Shown here: positions 1-9,140 of the stretch, one piece after another
How positions within the stretch are numbered: position 1 is the first letter of the stretch
Layout of the letters: every line of letters starts with the position of its first letter
Assembly (NCBI GenBank): GCA_051251645.1
Contig: JBPOEY010000002.1
Span: 744,001 to 808,000, forward strand
DNA length: 64,000 nucleotides
Source: Litorimonas sp051251645
GTDB taxonomy: Bacteria; Pseudomonadota; Alphaproteobacteria; Caulobacterales; Maricaulaceae
Direction of reading: 5' to 3'
Position numbers and translations under genes: made by a program
Notes under the pieces: model-generated
The model's input: only the letters and a program-made list of their open reading frames with translations
Databases searched by the model: none
What the model was told of the DNA's origin: nothing

Positions 1-1
1 T

Positions 2-877
2 GGAATTCATTCTGACAATATTTTTGATTTTTGGGATTGGGTTGGCGGCCGATACTCGGTTTGGTCCGCTGTCGGCCTGTCCTTGGCCATCGCTTATGGC
101 CCTGATGCGTTTAAAGAAATGTTGGATGGGGCGGCCGAGATGGACCGTCATTTCCGCGATGCACCGCTGGCAAAGAACATCCCGGTTCTCATGGCGTTGA
201 TCGGTGTCTGGAATCGCAACGCACTTGGGTATGACAGCCTTGCCGTCATCCCCTATAGCCGCCGTTTGCGAAAGTTTTCAGCGTTTCTCCAGCAGCTCGA
301 AATGGAAAGCAACGGCAAGTCCTTTGGCCGCGATGGTAAACCCGCAGGTCTAACCTGTCCTGTCATTTGGGGTGATGAAGGCACAAATGGGCAACATGCT
401 TTCTTCCAATGGCTACACCAAGGGGCGGGTCCGAACGGGCGCGGGGGCGCACCCGTCGACTTTATTGCTATTTTAGCCGATCACGAAGGCCGCCCAGATC
501 ATCACCGCGCGCTCTTGGCTAATTGTTTTGCGCAAAGCAAAGCCCTGATGATGGGGAAATCTGAAGCGGTTGTCCGTAAGGAAAACGCAAATCGCGCCGA
601 TATTGATAGTCTTGCACCGCAAAAAATGTTCCCCGGAAACCGTCCATCGACGACCATTACGCTGGATGCCTTGACGCCCGCCGCGATCGGGAGCCTTATC
701 GCGCTCTATGAACATAAAACCTTCGTTCAGGGTGTGTTGTGGGGCGTGAATAGTTTCGATCAATGGGGTGTCGAGCTCGGTAAAGTTCTGGCGGATACAA
801 TCTTGACTGAGCTGGAGCGCAGTGAAATTGGTGATCACGACCCATCGACGAAAGCCCTGATCCGCCTCGCTTGCTGA
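2..877 (+). CDS. pgi: Glucose-6-phosphate isomerase, C-terminal part (5' end outside window)
   Basis: Interconverts glucose 6-phosphate and fructose 6-phosphate in the cytoplasm. The frame is already open at base 2, and the residues before the first in-window Met (SDNIFDFWDWVGGRYSVWSA) are the conserved Pgi segment, so this is the C-terminal half of a normal gene cut by the window edge. Further signatures are the PYSRRLRKFSAFLQQLEMES block, the GTNGQHAFFQ block with its catalytic-region His, and a C-terminal FDQWGVELGK motif, all expected in this order. It ends in TGA at 875-877 with no clear terminator behind it. The short gap to the next gene suggests nothing about function. Identification is firm; only the missing N-terminus is uncertain. 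Confidence 0.96.
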   Translation, partial: GIHSDNIFDFWDWVGGRYSVWSAVGLSLAIAYGPDAFKEMLDGAAEMDRHFRDAPLAKNIPVLMALIGVWNRNALGYDSLAVIPYSRRLRKFSAFLQQLEMESNGKSFGRDGKPAGLTCPVIWGDEGTNGQHAFFQWLHQGAGPNGRGGAPVDFIAILADHEGRPDHHRALLANCFAQSKALMMGKSEAVVRKENANRADIDSLAPQKMFPGNRPSTTITLDALTPAAIGSLIALYEHKTFVQGVLWGVNSFDQWGVELGKVLADTILTELERSEIGDHDPSTKALIRLAC

Positions 878-936
878 CCACTTTGGCCTATTAACCTATG
901 TTATTGCGAGCATCTTAGGACGCGGTATTAGGCCGT

Positions 937-1386
937 ATGAATATTGAAACCTCAATGGTTTTAGACGGGCTATCCACGCAGGCACCGACTTCGCGCAGCC
1001 TCCCTTCTTCCACCACAGTCTTTTCCGGCGATGTTTTGCTGGTCGAAGACAATTTCATCATCGCCATGGATGTTGAAGAGCTCCTGACTGAGCTTGGCGC
1101 CGAATCTGTCCACGTGGCGAGCAATTGTGACGAAGCGCTGGATGTGATTGAGCGGGTCGCTGTGACCGCCGCAATTCTCGACTTTCGGGTCGAGGGCGGA
1201 ACGTCAATTCGGGTTGCCGATGCATTGGTTCGAAAAGGCATCCGCTTTGTCTTTGCCACGGGTTACAGTGACGTCAGTCTTTTCCCTGCGCGCTATCAGG
1301 CGGCACCAATACTCAAAAAACCTTACTCAGGCCATGACATTGTCGCGATATTTCAGGCGGATCAATTTGAGTTTTGTAACCCTTAA
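937..1386 (+). CDS. Single-domain response regulator (CheY-like receiver)
   Basis: A 149-residue protein made of one receiver domain (about residues 32-145) after a Ser/Thr-rich 30-residue N-terminal extension. The acidic pocket is E37-D38 in LLVEDNF, the probable phosphoacceptor is D82 in ILDFRVEG, the switch Thr is in FATGYS, and the conserved Lys is in ILKKPY. There is no output domain, so it probably acts by protein contact or as a phosphate relay or sink. No histidine kinase is adjacent; the nearest is at 7455-8909. The FATGYSD and LKKPY motifs are typical of receivers paired with HWE or hybrid kinases in alphaproteobacteria, which is family knowledge and not shown here. Confidence 0.88.
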   Translation: MNIETSMVLDGLSTQAPTSRSLPSSTTVFSGDVLLVEDNFIIAMDVEELLTELGAESVHVASNCDEALDVIERVAVTAAILDFRVEGGTSIRVADALVRKGIRFVFATGYSDVSLFPARYQAAPILKKPYSGHDIVAIFQADQFEFCNP

Positions 1387-1422
1387 CGACTTTAGACGGC
1401 GACATCGCGTTTCCGGGGCATA

Positions 1423-1512
1423 GTGTTTCGTCTGTTGGGATTTCTGGTCCTTGTTCCTCTCCTGCTTGTCTGGTTAACATCAGTCCAAGACATTCGACAG
1501 GAGATACCCTAA
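1423..1512 (+). CDS. Possible 29-residue hydrophobic peptide coupled to the S46 peptidase gene
   Basis: A GTG-started frame whose product is mostly one hydrophobic helix (FRLLGFLVLVPLLLVWL) followed by a polar tail ending DIRQEIP. Its TAA stop at 1510-1512 shares a base with the ATG of the peptidase (TAATG), the geometry of translational coupling. A GGGG tract lies about six bases before the GTG. Against it being real: the peptidase has its own good ribosome site (AGGAG at 1499-1503), and a frame this short can be open by chance. I do not recognise the peptide. Confidence 0.3.
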   Translation: MFRLLGFLVLVPLLLVWLTSVQDIRQEIP

Positions 1513-3710
1513 TGCGCCGATCCCTTAAAACGACACACTTGCTGGCAAGCTCACTCCTTGCCCTTGGTCTCGCTTACAGCCTTCCGGCGAATGCCGTCGA
1601 AGGTATGTTTACACCTGATCAACTGCCCGAGATCGCCAAAGATCTGCGCAAAAAGGGCCTGAAGATGAAACCCGCGCAAATCTCTGATCTGACGGGCTTT
1701 CCAATGGGGGCGGTCGTGTCGCTCGGCGGTTGCACCGCCTCGTTCGTCTCGCCACAGGGCCTCGTTGTGACTAATCATCACTGCGCTTATGGCTCGATCC
1801 AATATAATTCGTCCGAAGAGAATAATTACCTCGAAGACGGTTTCCTTGCTGCAAATTTTGAAGCTGAGCTACCAGCGTCACCGGGGTCTCGTGTCTATGT
1901 CACGGTGGATGTGGATGATGTCACGGCGGATGTCACAGGCGATCTACCCGATACGCTAATGGGCGAAGCCCGTTACACCGCCATTGATAACGCACGTAAA
2001 GCCATTGTCGCGGACTGTGAAGAAGACGAAGGCCACCGCTGTCGCGTCGCGTCCTTCTATGGTGGGTTGCAGTATAAGCTCGTTAAGAGCCTCGAGATTA
2101 AAGACGTCCGCCTCGTTTACGCGCCAGCAGGTCCAGTCGGCAAATATGGCGGCGACATTGATAATTGGATGTGGCCACGCCACACGGGCGACTTCGCTTT
2201 TTACCGCGCTTATGTGTCGCCGGAGGGCAAATCCGCCGACTTTAGCGACGACAATGTCCCGTTCGTGCCGGACCATACGTTGAAGGTTTCTGCGGCAGGT
2301 TTGGACGACGGTGATTTCGTCATGGTCGCGGGGTATCCAGGCCGCACCTCGCGCTACACACGATTGGCCCAGGTCGAAAACACATTCAGTTGGCGATACC
2401 CGACGGATGAGACGCGGATGCGCAATTGGATCGCGGCGATCGAAGGCGCATCAGAGCCGGGCAGCGATGCGCGGATCAAATATGAATCGCGTCTCGCAGG
2501 GATCAACAATTATATGAAAAATCTTGGCGGTCAGATGGACGGCGCGCGCCGTGTTGGTCTCGTAGATCGTCGCGCTGAGCGTGAAGCAGCGCTGAATGCG
2601 TGGATCGCAGCAGAGGCCCCGGACGCAGGATATGCCGAAGCGCTTGTCGCGCTTGATGCGCTCAGCACTGAGAGTGCCCAAGCACAGCGCTCATCCTATT
2701 GGTATAATAATGCCACGCGGCCGCAGCTTCTGGGCGTCGCACAACGTCTCTATCGCCTCTCTCATGAGCAACTGAAAGACAATGCGGACCGCGAAAGCGG
2801 TTACCAAGAGCGGGACATGGACCGCATGACCCAGTCCTTAACCGCGATGGATCGCCGTTATGACGCGACGGTCGATAAGGCGGAGTGGATGATGTTTTTG
2901 CGCGGATATCTAGCGCAGCCAAAATCTGAACGCGTGGCCGAGCTGGATATGGCAATGGGTCTGACAGATGGCATGAGCGACGCAGCTTTGTCTGCAATAC
3001 TGGACGGCTATTACGCCGCCTCATCGCTCGGGGATTTGGATACACGCCTGTCATTGATGGAGGCCACGCCTGATTTGCATGAGGCCAGTGCGGACCCATT
3101 CATGCGTTTGGCCGTCGCGCTATACGCCTATGAGCGTGAACAAGAAGCCGCGTCCAAGGACCGTGCAGGTCGCTCCGCAGCACTGCAGCCGAAATATATG
3201 GAAGCAATCATCGCGTGGCAAAAGGACCAAGGGTTTACCGCCTATCCAGACGCGAACTCGACACTGCGTGTAACTTACGGCAATGTTATGGGCGGTTCGC
3301 CTAAGGACGGTATGCGCTATGATCCATTCACGACGCTCGAAGGGATTGCCGAGAAGGACACAGGCGAAGATCCGTTTAACTCGCCACAAGAGCAACTCGA
3401 CCTCATCGCGGCCAAGGATTACGGACGCTATGAGCTGAGCTCAATTGGGTCTGTACCGGTCAATTTCCTGACGGACCTCGACTCAACGGGCGGAAACTCC
3501 GGGTCTGCGACGCTAAATGCGCGCGGAGAGCTGGTTGGTTTGTTGTTCGATGGGACGATAGAGAGCGTTAATTCTGACTGGGACTTTGATCCGCGCACGA
3601 CCCGCTCGATCCATGTTGATAGCCGCTATATGCTTTGGGTCATGGAGAAGGTTGATGAAGCCGATCACTTGCTCAAAGAAATGGATATCGTTGGTGCCCG
3701 CGGTCGCTAA
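1512..3710 (+). CDS. S46 family dipeptidyl-peptidase, secreted (DPP7-like)
   Basis: A 732-residue serine peptidase expected to release dipeptides from peptide N-termini in the periplasm. The N-terminus has a Sec signal (two Arg, hydrophobic stretch, cleavage near LPANA at about residue 28). The chymotrypsin-like triad is visible: His in VVTNHHC (residues 86-91), Asp in the GGDIDNWMWPRHTGDF segment (213-228) and Ser663 in GGNSGSATL. Length matches the family (about 700-730). The residue 18 positions after the serine is Gly681. In characterised DPP7 this site is Gly (hydrophobic P1), whereas DPP11 has Arg (acidic P1), so DPP7-type specificity is inferred. AGGAG at 1499-1503 supports the ATG. 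A strong terminator follows at 3734-3767. Confidence 0.93.
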   Translation: MRRSLKTTHLLASSLLALGLAYSLPANAVEGMFTPDQLPEIAKDLRKKGLKMKPAQISDLTGFPMGAVVSLGGCTASFVSPQGLVVTNHHCAYGSIQYNSSEENNYLEDGFLAANFEAELPASPGSRVYVTVDVDDVTADVTGDLPDTLMGEARYTAIDNARKAIVADCEEDEGHRCRVASFYGGLQYKLVKSLEIKDVRLVYAPAGPVGKYGGDIDNWMWPRHTGDFAFYRAYVSPEGKSADFSDDNVPFVPDHTLKVSAAGLDDGDFVMVAGYPGRTSRYTRLAQVENTFSWRYPTDETRMRNWIAAIEGASEPGSDARIKYESRLAGINNYMKNLGGQMDGARRVGLVDRRAEREAALNAWIAAEAPDAGYAEALVALDALSTESAQAQRSSYWYNNATRPQLLGVAQRLYRLSHEQLKDNADRESGYQERDMDRMTQSLTAMDRRYDATVDKAEWMMFLRGYLAQPKSERVAELDMAMGLTDGMSDAALSAILDGYYAASSLGDLDTRLSLMEATPDLHEASADPFMRLAVALYAYEREQEAASKDRAGRSAALQPKYMEAIIAWQKDQGFTAYPDANSTLRVTYGNVMGGSPKDGMRYDPFTTLEGIAEKDTGEDPFNSPQEQLDLIAAKDYGRYELSSIGSVPVNFLTDLDSTGGNSGSATLNARGELVGLLFDGTIESVNSDWDFDPRTTRSIHVDSRYMLWVMEKVDEADHLLKEMDIVGARGR

Positions 3711-3733
3711 GGCCCATTACAAGACGTCACTGA

Positions 3734-3767
3734 AAAAGCCGCCCGGTGAAAACGGGGCGGCTTTTTT
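3734..3767 (+). terminator. Rho-independent terminator between convergent genes
   Basis: An 11-base stem (AAAAGCCGCCC at 3734-3744 with GGGCGGCTTTT at 3755-3765), a 10-base loop and a T run to 3767. The opposite strand also gives a T run, so it can stop both the peptidase transcript and the AMP nucleosidase transcript, whose stop codon is only three bases away. Confidence 0.9.
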
Positions 3768-3769
3768 CG

Positions 3770-5206
3770 TTATCGGAACAAAGGTTCATCAAAGCTGCGA
3801 AGCTTACGAGAATGCAGCGTTCCCGCATCAGATTCTTCGCGCAAAATCCCGATGGCACGCAGGCCGATCTGTAAATGTTGTCCGACTCGTTCTTGATAAA
3901 AAGCATCGGCCATACCCGGTAGTTTAATCTCCCCATGCAAGGGACGATCGGATGCGCAGAGCAGTGTGCCGTATGGCACGCGGTAGCGGTAGCCATTAGC
4001 GGCAATCGTGGCGGATTCCATGTCGATGGCAATTGCGCGCGACTTGTTCAAATCAATGGCATAATCCTCAAACGCCAGTTCCCAGTTGCGATCATCCGTT
4101 GTCACAACAGTGCCAGTGCGAAGCAAATGTTTGAGGTCACTTGCGTTTGCGCCTGTCTCTAGGCGAACGGCCTTGCTCAAAGAGAGTTGCACTTCAGCAA
4201 GTGTCGGCAATGGAATATGCGGCGGCAAGACGTGGTCCAGAACCTTGTCTTTTCGCAGGTAAGCGTGAGCCAAAACATAGTCCCCTAGCCGCTGTGTGCG
4301 GCGCAGGGCACCGCAGTGACCGATCATCAACCAAACATGCGGGCGAAGCACGGCAACATGGTCGGTAATTGTTTTCGCGTTAGACGGCCCGACGCCGATG
4401 TTGATCAGCGTGACGCCCCGATGCTTATCCCTTACGAGGTGATAGGCAGGCATTTGTGGGACTTTGGGTATTGGGTCGCAGGAGGGGATACCGTCCGCGC
4501 CCGTAATACGTCCGCCCGGCTCAACCAAATGACTGGCTCGGCCGGATTTTACTTCTTCGAGCGCCCACGTCACAAACTCGTCGACATAACGCTGGTAGTT
4601 GGTGAACAGAATGAAATCCTGAAAATCCTCTGGCCGCGTGGCCGTGTAATGGCGAATGCGGTGAAGGGAGTAATCGGTCCGTTCGGCCGTAAACAAAGCC
4701 AGTGGCATATCGACATTACGGTCTAAAATTTGTCGCCCATCCACAATATGGTCATTCGTCGCGACGAGATTTGGTGTGTAAAAATAGGTCGGCAGTGCTT
4801 GTCTCGTTTCGAGGTCAAGACCCGCTGTCGCTGATTCGAGGGCAAAATTGAGCGGGATGGGGCTGTCAGAAAGACCGACCTGCACCTTGGCCGAAAATTG
4901 TTTCAGAACTTTTTCGATCTGCTTTTCTAGGTAGGGGCGAAACAACTCAGGTTGGGTGATGGTGGTGCTGAATTCATGACGTGTCGCCACACGCCCCAGC
5001 GCCAAATTACTGGTCATGACCGCTTCTTCGGCGGGAATCGAGACAGTTAGCTGCGGATAGACCGCGTGGACCAGGTCCAGATTATCGACTTGCCCCGCCG
5101 CATAGGCCTCGAAGCGCGCGCGCAACAGGGACACTTGTTGATCATAGAGTTCGACTAAACGGTCGACGACATCGCTGGGGTGAGTATGTTGAGTATCGGT
5201 CATCAT
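3770..5206 (-). CDS. amn: AMP nucleosidase
   Basis: Hydrolyses AMP to adenine and ribose 5-phosphate in the cytoplasm, helping to set adenylate levels. The 478-residue length matches bacterial Amn. Residues about 1-180 form the N-terminal AMP-nucleosidase domain. The C-terminal half is a nucleoside-phosphorylase fold with LINIGVGPSNAKT and MIGHCGALRRTQRLGDYVLA for phosphate/ribose binding, AIDMESATIAANGYRYRVP with the Met-Glu that contacts ribose, and CASDRPLHGE carrying the probable catalytic Asp. Two ATG codons lie in tandem at the start; the first is chosen. The gene stands alone, back to back with the terminator at 3734-3767. Confidence 0.94.
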   Translation of the reverse strand: MMTDTQHTHPSDVVDRLVELYDQQVSLLRARFEAYAAGQVDNLDLVHAVYPQLTVSIPAEEAVMTSNLALGRVATRHEFSTTITQPELFRPYLEKQIEKVLKQFSAKVQVGLSDSPIPLNFALESATAGLDLETRQALPTYFYTPNLVATNDHIVDGRQILDRNVDMPLALFTAERTDYSLHRIRHYTATRPEDFQDFILFTNYQRYVDEFVTWALEEVKSGRASHLVEPGGRITGADGIPSCDPIPKVPQMPAYHLVRDKHRGVTLINIGVGPSNAKTITDHVAVLRPHVWLMIGHCGALRRTQRLGDYVLAHAYLRKDKVLDHVLPPHIPLPTLAEVQLSLSKAVRLETGANASDLKHLLRTGTVVTTDDRNWELAFEDYAIDLNKSRAIAIDMESATIAANGYRYRVPYGTLLCASDRPLHGEIKLPGMADAFYQERVGQHLQIGLRAIGILREESDAGTLHSRKLRSFDEPLFR

Positions 5207-5283
5207 CTATCTCTTGCATTCGAATAAAATTCGCCGCCCATACCGATGTCGGATGCGCTTGCCAAGTTTTCGTGACTGTAAGG

Positions 5284-6120
5284 TTACGACTTTGAGGTTT
5301 TATCTGAGGCAAAATGCGGCATGGAAACCGGCTGTGCGCCAGCGTCGCGAACCGCAGTTTTACCCCGGTCGGTCAGGTCGCTGATGAATTTAAATTGGTC
5401 GCGCAGATCAAACGGATAAGCTTTGACGCTATAGCGCGTCGCAAATTCTGTTTCTTTTAGGACCACGAGAACAGGTCGTCGATAGTCCAGATAGGCGCTG
5501 GTTAGGGCGACATCGACCAATTCGCGGCGCACCTTTGCCGCATCATGGTTGGGGTCCAGATAAAAATCCACAACGCACATAAGCGTCTGCGAGCCGGTGT
5601 TCGAATTGGAAATATTGCTCGACCACATCGTATCGTGTGGAACGGTAATGACATCGTCAGACGCTGTCCGGATTTTGATCGCGCGCATGCCTAAGTTAAT
5701 TACTTCGCCATAGTCACCCTCGATTTCAACCCAGTCGCCGGGCCCATAAGGGCGTTCGAAAATGGCAACGACTCCTGCGATAAGGCTGCTGACATAATCT
5801 TTAAAGGCGAAACCAATGGCCACGCTGGCTGCGCCGGCAATGACGAGAAAGTTTTGCACTGTGATGTTAAAGATAATTGGGATTATCCAAAGCAACGCAG
5901 AAATAATAATGATCATGCGAAGAATCGGCACAGCGCGAAGCAAGTATAGGCGCAAACGGCTTGGCACGCGCTCGGCGAGAAAAGGAATGGTCTTGCGAAG
6001 AAGCCAAATTGTGCCGAAACTCAGCAACAGGATAATGGCGATCTGAATGAAGCTGATATCCTGCCAATCATTGAGCAGGTTAGCGGCTTTTGCGCTTGTG
6101 GTGTCGGGCCCAGATTGCAT
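5284..6120 (-). CDS. MscS-family mechanosensitive channel
   Basis: A 278-residue inner-membrane channel of the small MscS type, which opens under membrane tension to release solutes. Hydrophobic helices lie at about residues 28-45 and 65-85, followed by the pore helix region AGAASVAIGFAFKDYVSSLIAG (about 95-117) rich in Gly and Ala. The beta domain begins at RPYGPGDWVEIEGDYGEV, and the NLGMRAIKIRTASDDVITVPH block is the classic MscS signature. The C-terminus is short. Its ATG overlaps the stop of the upstream gene (TGATG at 6118-6122), so the two are translationally coupled. Confidence 0.92.
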   Translation of the reverse strand: MQSGPDTTSAKAANLLNDWQDISFIQIAIILLLSFGTIWLLRKTIPFLAERVPSRLRLYLLRAVPILRMIIIISALLWIIPIIFNITVQNFLVIAGAASVAIGFAFKDYVSSLIAGVVAIFERPYGPGDWVEIEGDYGEVINLGMRAIKIRTASDDVITVPHDTMWSSNISNSNTGSQTLMCVVDFYLDPNHDAAKVRRELVDVALTSAYLDYRRPVLVVLKETEFATRYSVKAYPFDLRDQFKFISDLTDRGKTAVRDAGAQPVSMPHFASDKTSKS

Positions 6121-7274
6121 CAGAGAATATCCACCGGATAGCCGCTATCGTTTAACCCGTCCCGGATAACCGGGTAGGCAGTCGGGCGACAGCGATACAG
6201 CCCGTCCATACAGTCAATCAGCTTGGCGCGCACAAGCGACGCCAGCACGTGTGTGTAGGTCACGAGTGGAACAGTCTGCATAATCTGGTCTTGTGTGAGG
6301 CCACCATGAATTAATAGCGCATGCAGCACGAGTAAGGCGTTTTGGTCGCTTCGATCTGGAACAGAGGGCGGGGAGATATCTGTGACCCAGATTGTATCTC
6401 GCGGATCTGCTTCTGCCTTAGCACTTACTATCGTATCCCCGTCCGCATCGACTGAATTCGCGACGTGCAGATTGTCTTTCCAGATGTGCCACGCAACCCA
6501 AGGTACGCCGATGCTCGCTTTAGCCAGCTCAGTCATAAATTCGGACACTTCGGCCTCGCCTTCGCCGTTACCGAACACGTCTTGGCCGGAGCTGACGGAG
6601 CGGAAACAAAGGTTAGCCCCGTCCGCAGGATCAAGCGCCAAAGTTCCGAGCCAAAGTCTGAGCCGTTCTTTATTGAAGGCTTGAAATGTTATCGGCGCCG
6701 CAAAAATGAGATCGATTTCGCAACTTTTACGCAAAAACTGCCACGCCCAACTATTACAACCAATAATAATCCGTCGCTCCATAACTGAGAGGCGATCGAG
6801 CAATTGGCGAACATCGTGCAGACCGCTCCGTGTGCGCAGAAAACGGCGTTCTAGCTTAGGGATGACTAGCGGCGAAGCTTTCGGATCATCAAATGCATCG
6901 AGCTCCGCCATTTTGCGGTCTGTGCCAAATGTTTGAAGATCATTTGCTTTCGACCATTGCTCCAGCAAATCCTCTCGATCACATGGGGGCAGGATAATGG
7001 TTTGAACTTTGTCAGATGCCGCCTCGTCCGCCAACCACGACGAGAGTGTTGCGTCTAATTCACCGATAAGCGGAGAGTGGGCCGGTGGCTCGCAGACGCG
7101 GTCGAGTAATTCGGTCGGGGCGGGTAAGAGGGTTTTCGGGTCGATCCCCACATCTTTATCAGAGCGACGAAACTTCTTGCGAAGTTGACTGAGGGCGAGA
7201 TCAACCCCGCGGTTGACCGCCGTGCTAGGCCACTCAAATTTACCGAGTGGACGAAAGGGGATTGGGTCACTCAT
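6120..7274 (-). CDS. Unrecognised 384-residue protein coupled to the MscS channel
   Basis: I do not recognise a named family. The protein has no signal peptide or membrane helix, so it is probably cytoplasmic. Residues about 90-260 alternate hydrophobic strands and helices, with QTIILPPCDREDLLEQW, ERRIIIGCNSWAWQFL and IDLIFAAPITFQAF, suggestive of an alpha/beta domain without a visible Walker A loop. The last 75 residues (ALLVLHALLIHGGLTQDQI and VLASLVRAKLIDCMDGLYRC) look like a winged helix with a beta wing. The stop overlaps the mscS start by one base. This implies a joint role with the channel, but the role is unknown. A chance operon pairing cannot be excluded. Confidence 0.75.
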   Translation of the reverse strand: MSDPIPFRPLGKFEWPSTAVNRGVDLALSQLRKKFRRSDKDVGIDPKTLLPAPTELLDRVCEPPAHSPLIGELDATLSSWLADEAASDKVQTIILPPCDREDLLEQWSKANDLQTFGTDRKMAELDAFDDPKASPLVIPKLERRFLRTRSGLHDVRQLLDRLSVMERRIIIGCNSWAWQFLRKSCEIDLIFAAPITFQAFNKERLRLWLGTLALDPADGANLCFRSVSSGQDVFGNGEGEAEVSEFMTELAKASIGVPWVAWHIWKDNLHVANSVDADGDTIVSAKAEADPRDTIWVTDISPPSVPDRSDQNALLVLHALLIHGGLTQDQIMQTVPLVTYTHVLASLVRAKLIDCMDGLYRCRPTAYPVIRDGLNDSGYPVDIL

Positions 7275-7454
7275 GCGGATAGGCCCAGTCTAATTATCTT
7301 ACCCAGTCTGATGACCTTATAGAGAGATGATATGGAACTGGGTTTCATTATACTCACTTTAAGCTGTGGTGTTCACATTGTCGTCCAAAATATATTCGGT
7401 CGGGCAAGGAAATAGGCTGTCAGGCAAAGGCGCACGGATGTGGGAGAAGACGTC

Positions 7455-8909
7455 TTATTGGCGCGCAAGAATTTGGGGAATGGGGCGCGTTGCAGGTTGA
7501 GGGTTCTGGGCAACGCCAGCGGTGTCGACCGTGGCAAGAGGGACATCAAAGGTAAAGGTCGAGCCGACGCCGGGCTGGCTGGTCGCTGATATATTTCCAG
7601 AGAGAAGCGTGACGAGTTCTTTGCAAATGGCCAAACCTAGTCCGGTGCCGCCGTAAGTGCGGGTCGTGCCTGTATCGGCCTGACTGAATTTCTCGAACAT
7701 TGTACTGATTTTCTCGGGTTTGATCCCAATGCCTGTATCTTCGACACTGAAGCTCAAGCAAGTCTGTGCCACATCAGAGGCTTTGCGGCTTGGTTTGACG
7801 ATTAAACGGATATAGCCTTGATCTGTGAACTTTACGGAGTTTCTAGCCAAATTGGTCAGAACTTGGCGCAACCGAACGGCGTCCGCGAACAACATATCCG
7901 GAATGGACGGGTCGATCCAATATTCGATCCGAACTTTGTTCGGCTTAGTTTTTGCGCTGACGAGGGTGGCGACAGTTTGAACGAGCTCGCTGAGGCTGAA
8001 CCATTCGAGATGTAGCTCGACTTCTCGGGCCTCTAATTTTGCAAAATCCAAGATATCGTTGATGATAACGAGGAGGTTTTCCCCGGACGTTTGAATGATC
8101 CGACTGAATTGTTTTTGTGCCTCGGTCAGCCCCGATTGCATCATCAATTCATTCATGCCGATGATACCGTTCATCGGAGTCCGAATTTCGTGGCTCATAC
8201 TGGCGAGAAAATCCGATTTGGCGGCATTGGCGTCGTCGGCATCGCGTTTGGCTTTTTGGGCTTCGCGCCGTTGTTGCTCTGCCTCTTCTTTTTGTTCTTC
8301 GGCAAGTTCCTGCTGCGCGAGCGCCTCTGCGACTAAGGTTTCCAATTGCCGATCTCTGTGTCGCAAAGTCAAGTGCGGTAATAATCCAATCAGCCCATAA
8401 CAAATCGGCAGGAAGAACATGGCAACGGCCAAAAATAGATCGTCGCGTTGGAAGTAGTAAAACGCGAGGACGACTGTCGCAATCAGGACCGCGATGGCAC
8501 AAGGCGTGACCGCAGCGATGAGAAGCGATCGATAACGGCCAAACAGAATGATCAAAAATAGCGTTGTTGCGCTGGCATAAAACCCAGCCGCAATGGCGAG
8601 GCCCAGTTCCTTTTCGGCGATGCAGACAACAATAGGGGCGGCCGTCACGGCCATATTGGCAAACACGGCAATCAGCATATGCGCTTCGGCGATCCGGCTG
8701 TTCAAGCGCGTCGCAAACCGTTTGAAAGCAAACGCCTCCCAGACGGAGCCAAGGCACCAACAAGCAAAAATAATAGATGCGACCCACCAAGATGACAGGG
8801 CGCCGATAACAGCGCAGGTCCCTGCGCCTAAGCCGATCCGTCCGGCCAATCCGCTTTGAACGGATGCACAAACTTCGACAAAGTCTTCTGAATAGGGAAG
8901 GGAATTCAC
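7455..8909 (-). CDS. Membrane sensor histidine kinase
   Basis: A 484-residue kinase. About five or six hydrophobic helices span residues 25-185, then a Glu/Gln/Lys-rich coiled coil (about 186-230) leads to the HisKA domain with phospho-His240 in LASMSHEIRTPMNG. The HATPase domain follows with the N box (NLARNSVKFTDQG), G1 (DTGIGIKPEK), F box (EKFSQADTGTTR) and G2 (GGTGLGLAICKE). These motifs are those of hybrid kinases, but no receiver domain follows; the protein ends about 35 residues after the ATPase core. There is no periplasmic sensor domain of any size, so the membrane region itself probably senses. No partner regulator is adjacent. Confidence 0.92.
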   Translation of the reverse strand: MNSLPYSEDFVEVCASVQSGLAGRIGLGAGTCAVIGALSSWWVASIIFACWCLGSVWEAFAFKRFATRLNSRIAEAHMLIAVFANMAVTAAPIVVCIAEKELGLAIAAGFYASATTLFLIILFGRYRSLLIAAVTPCAIAVLIATVVLAFYYFQRDDLFLAVAMFFLPICYGLIGLLPHLTLRHRDRQLETLVAEALAQQELAEEQKEEAEQQRREAQKAKRDADDANAAKSDFLASMSHEIRTPMNGIIGMNELMMQSGLTEAQKQFSRIIQTSGENLLVIINDILDFAKLEAREVELHLEWFSLSELVQTVATLVSAKTKPNKVRIEYWIDPSIPDMLFADAVRLRQVLTNLARNSVKFTDQGYIRLIVKPSRKASDVAQTCLSFSVEDTGIGIKPEKISTMFEKFSQADTGTTRTYGGTGLGLAICKELVTLLSGNISATSQPGVGSTFTFDVPLATVDTAGVAQNPQPATRPIPQILARQ

Positions 8910-9140
8910 ACGTTAGAGCTAGCCTGAGAGTCTAAAAGACGCATTAACCTATGTTGCTGTTTCGAAACTCAGCAGCCACATGATGTCGGTAAATCACGTG
9001 GCACTCAGCAACAGTAATGTCGCCTCCACCAAAGACGGATTGCCTTTAAAATGTGCTTTCTATCGTGGTCTTGGCACTGTCTTGATTTTCATGCGTTAAA
9101 GTTTCGAACAACCCCGTTTCATCAATTTTAAGCTCTTGTC

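Noticed and set aside
891..8956. The string ATTAACCTATGTT occurs near 890 and again near 8944, before a response regulator gene and beside a kinase gene.
   Set aside because: Several matches of 13 bases are expected by chance in 64 kb, the orientation relative to the genes differs, and no second half-site is shared.
8982..9104. A 40-codon frame on the plus strand between the histidine kinase and the FUSC gene.
   Set aside because: No ribosome site, no compositional or hydrophobic pattern, and nothing recognisable in the product.
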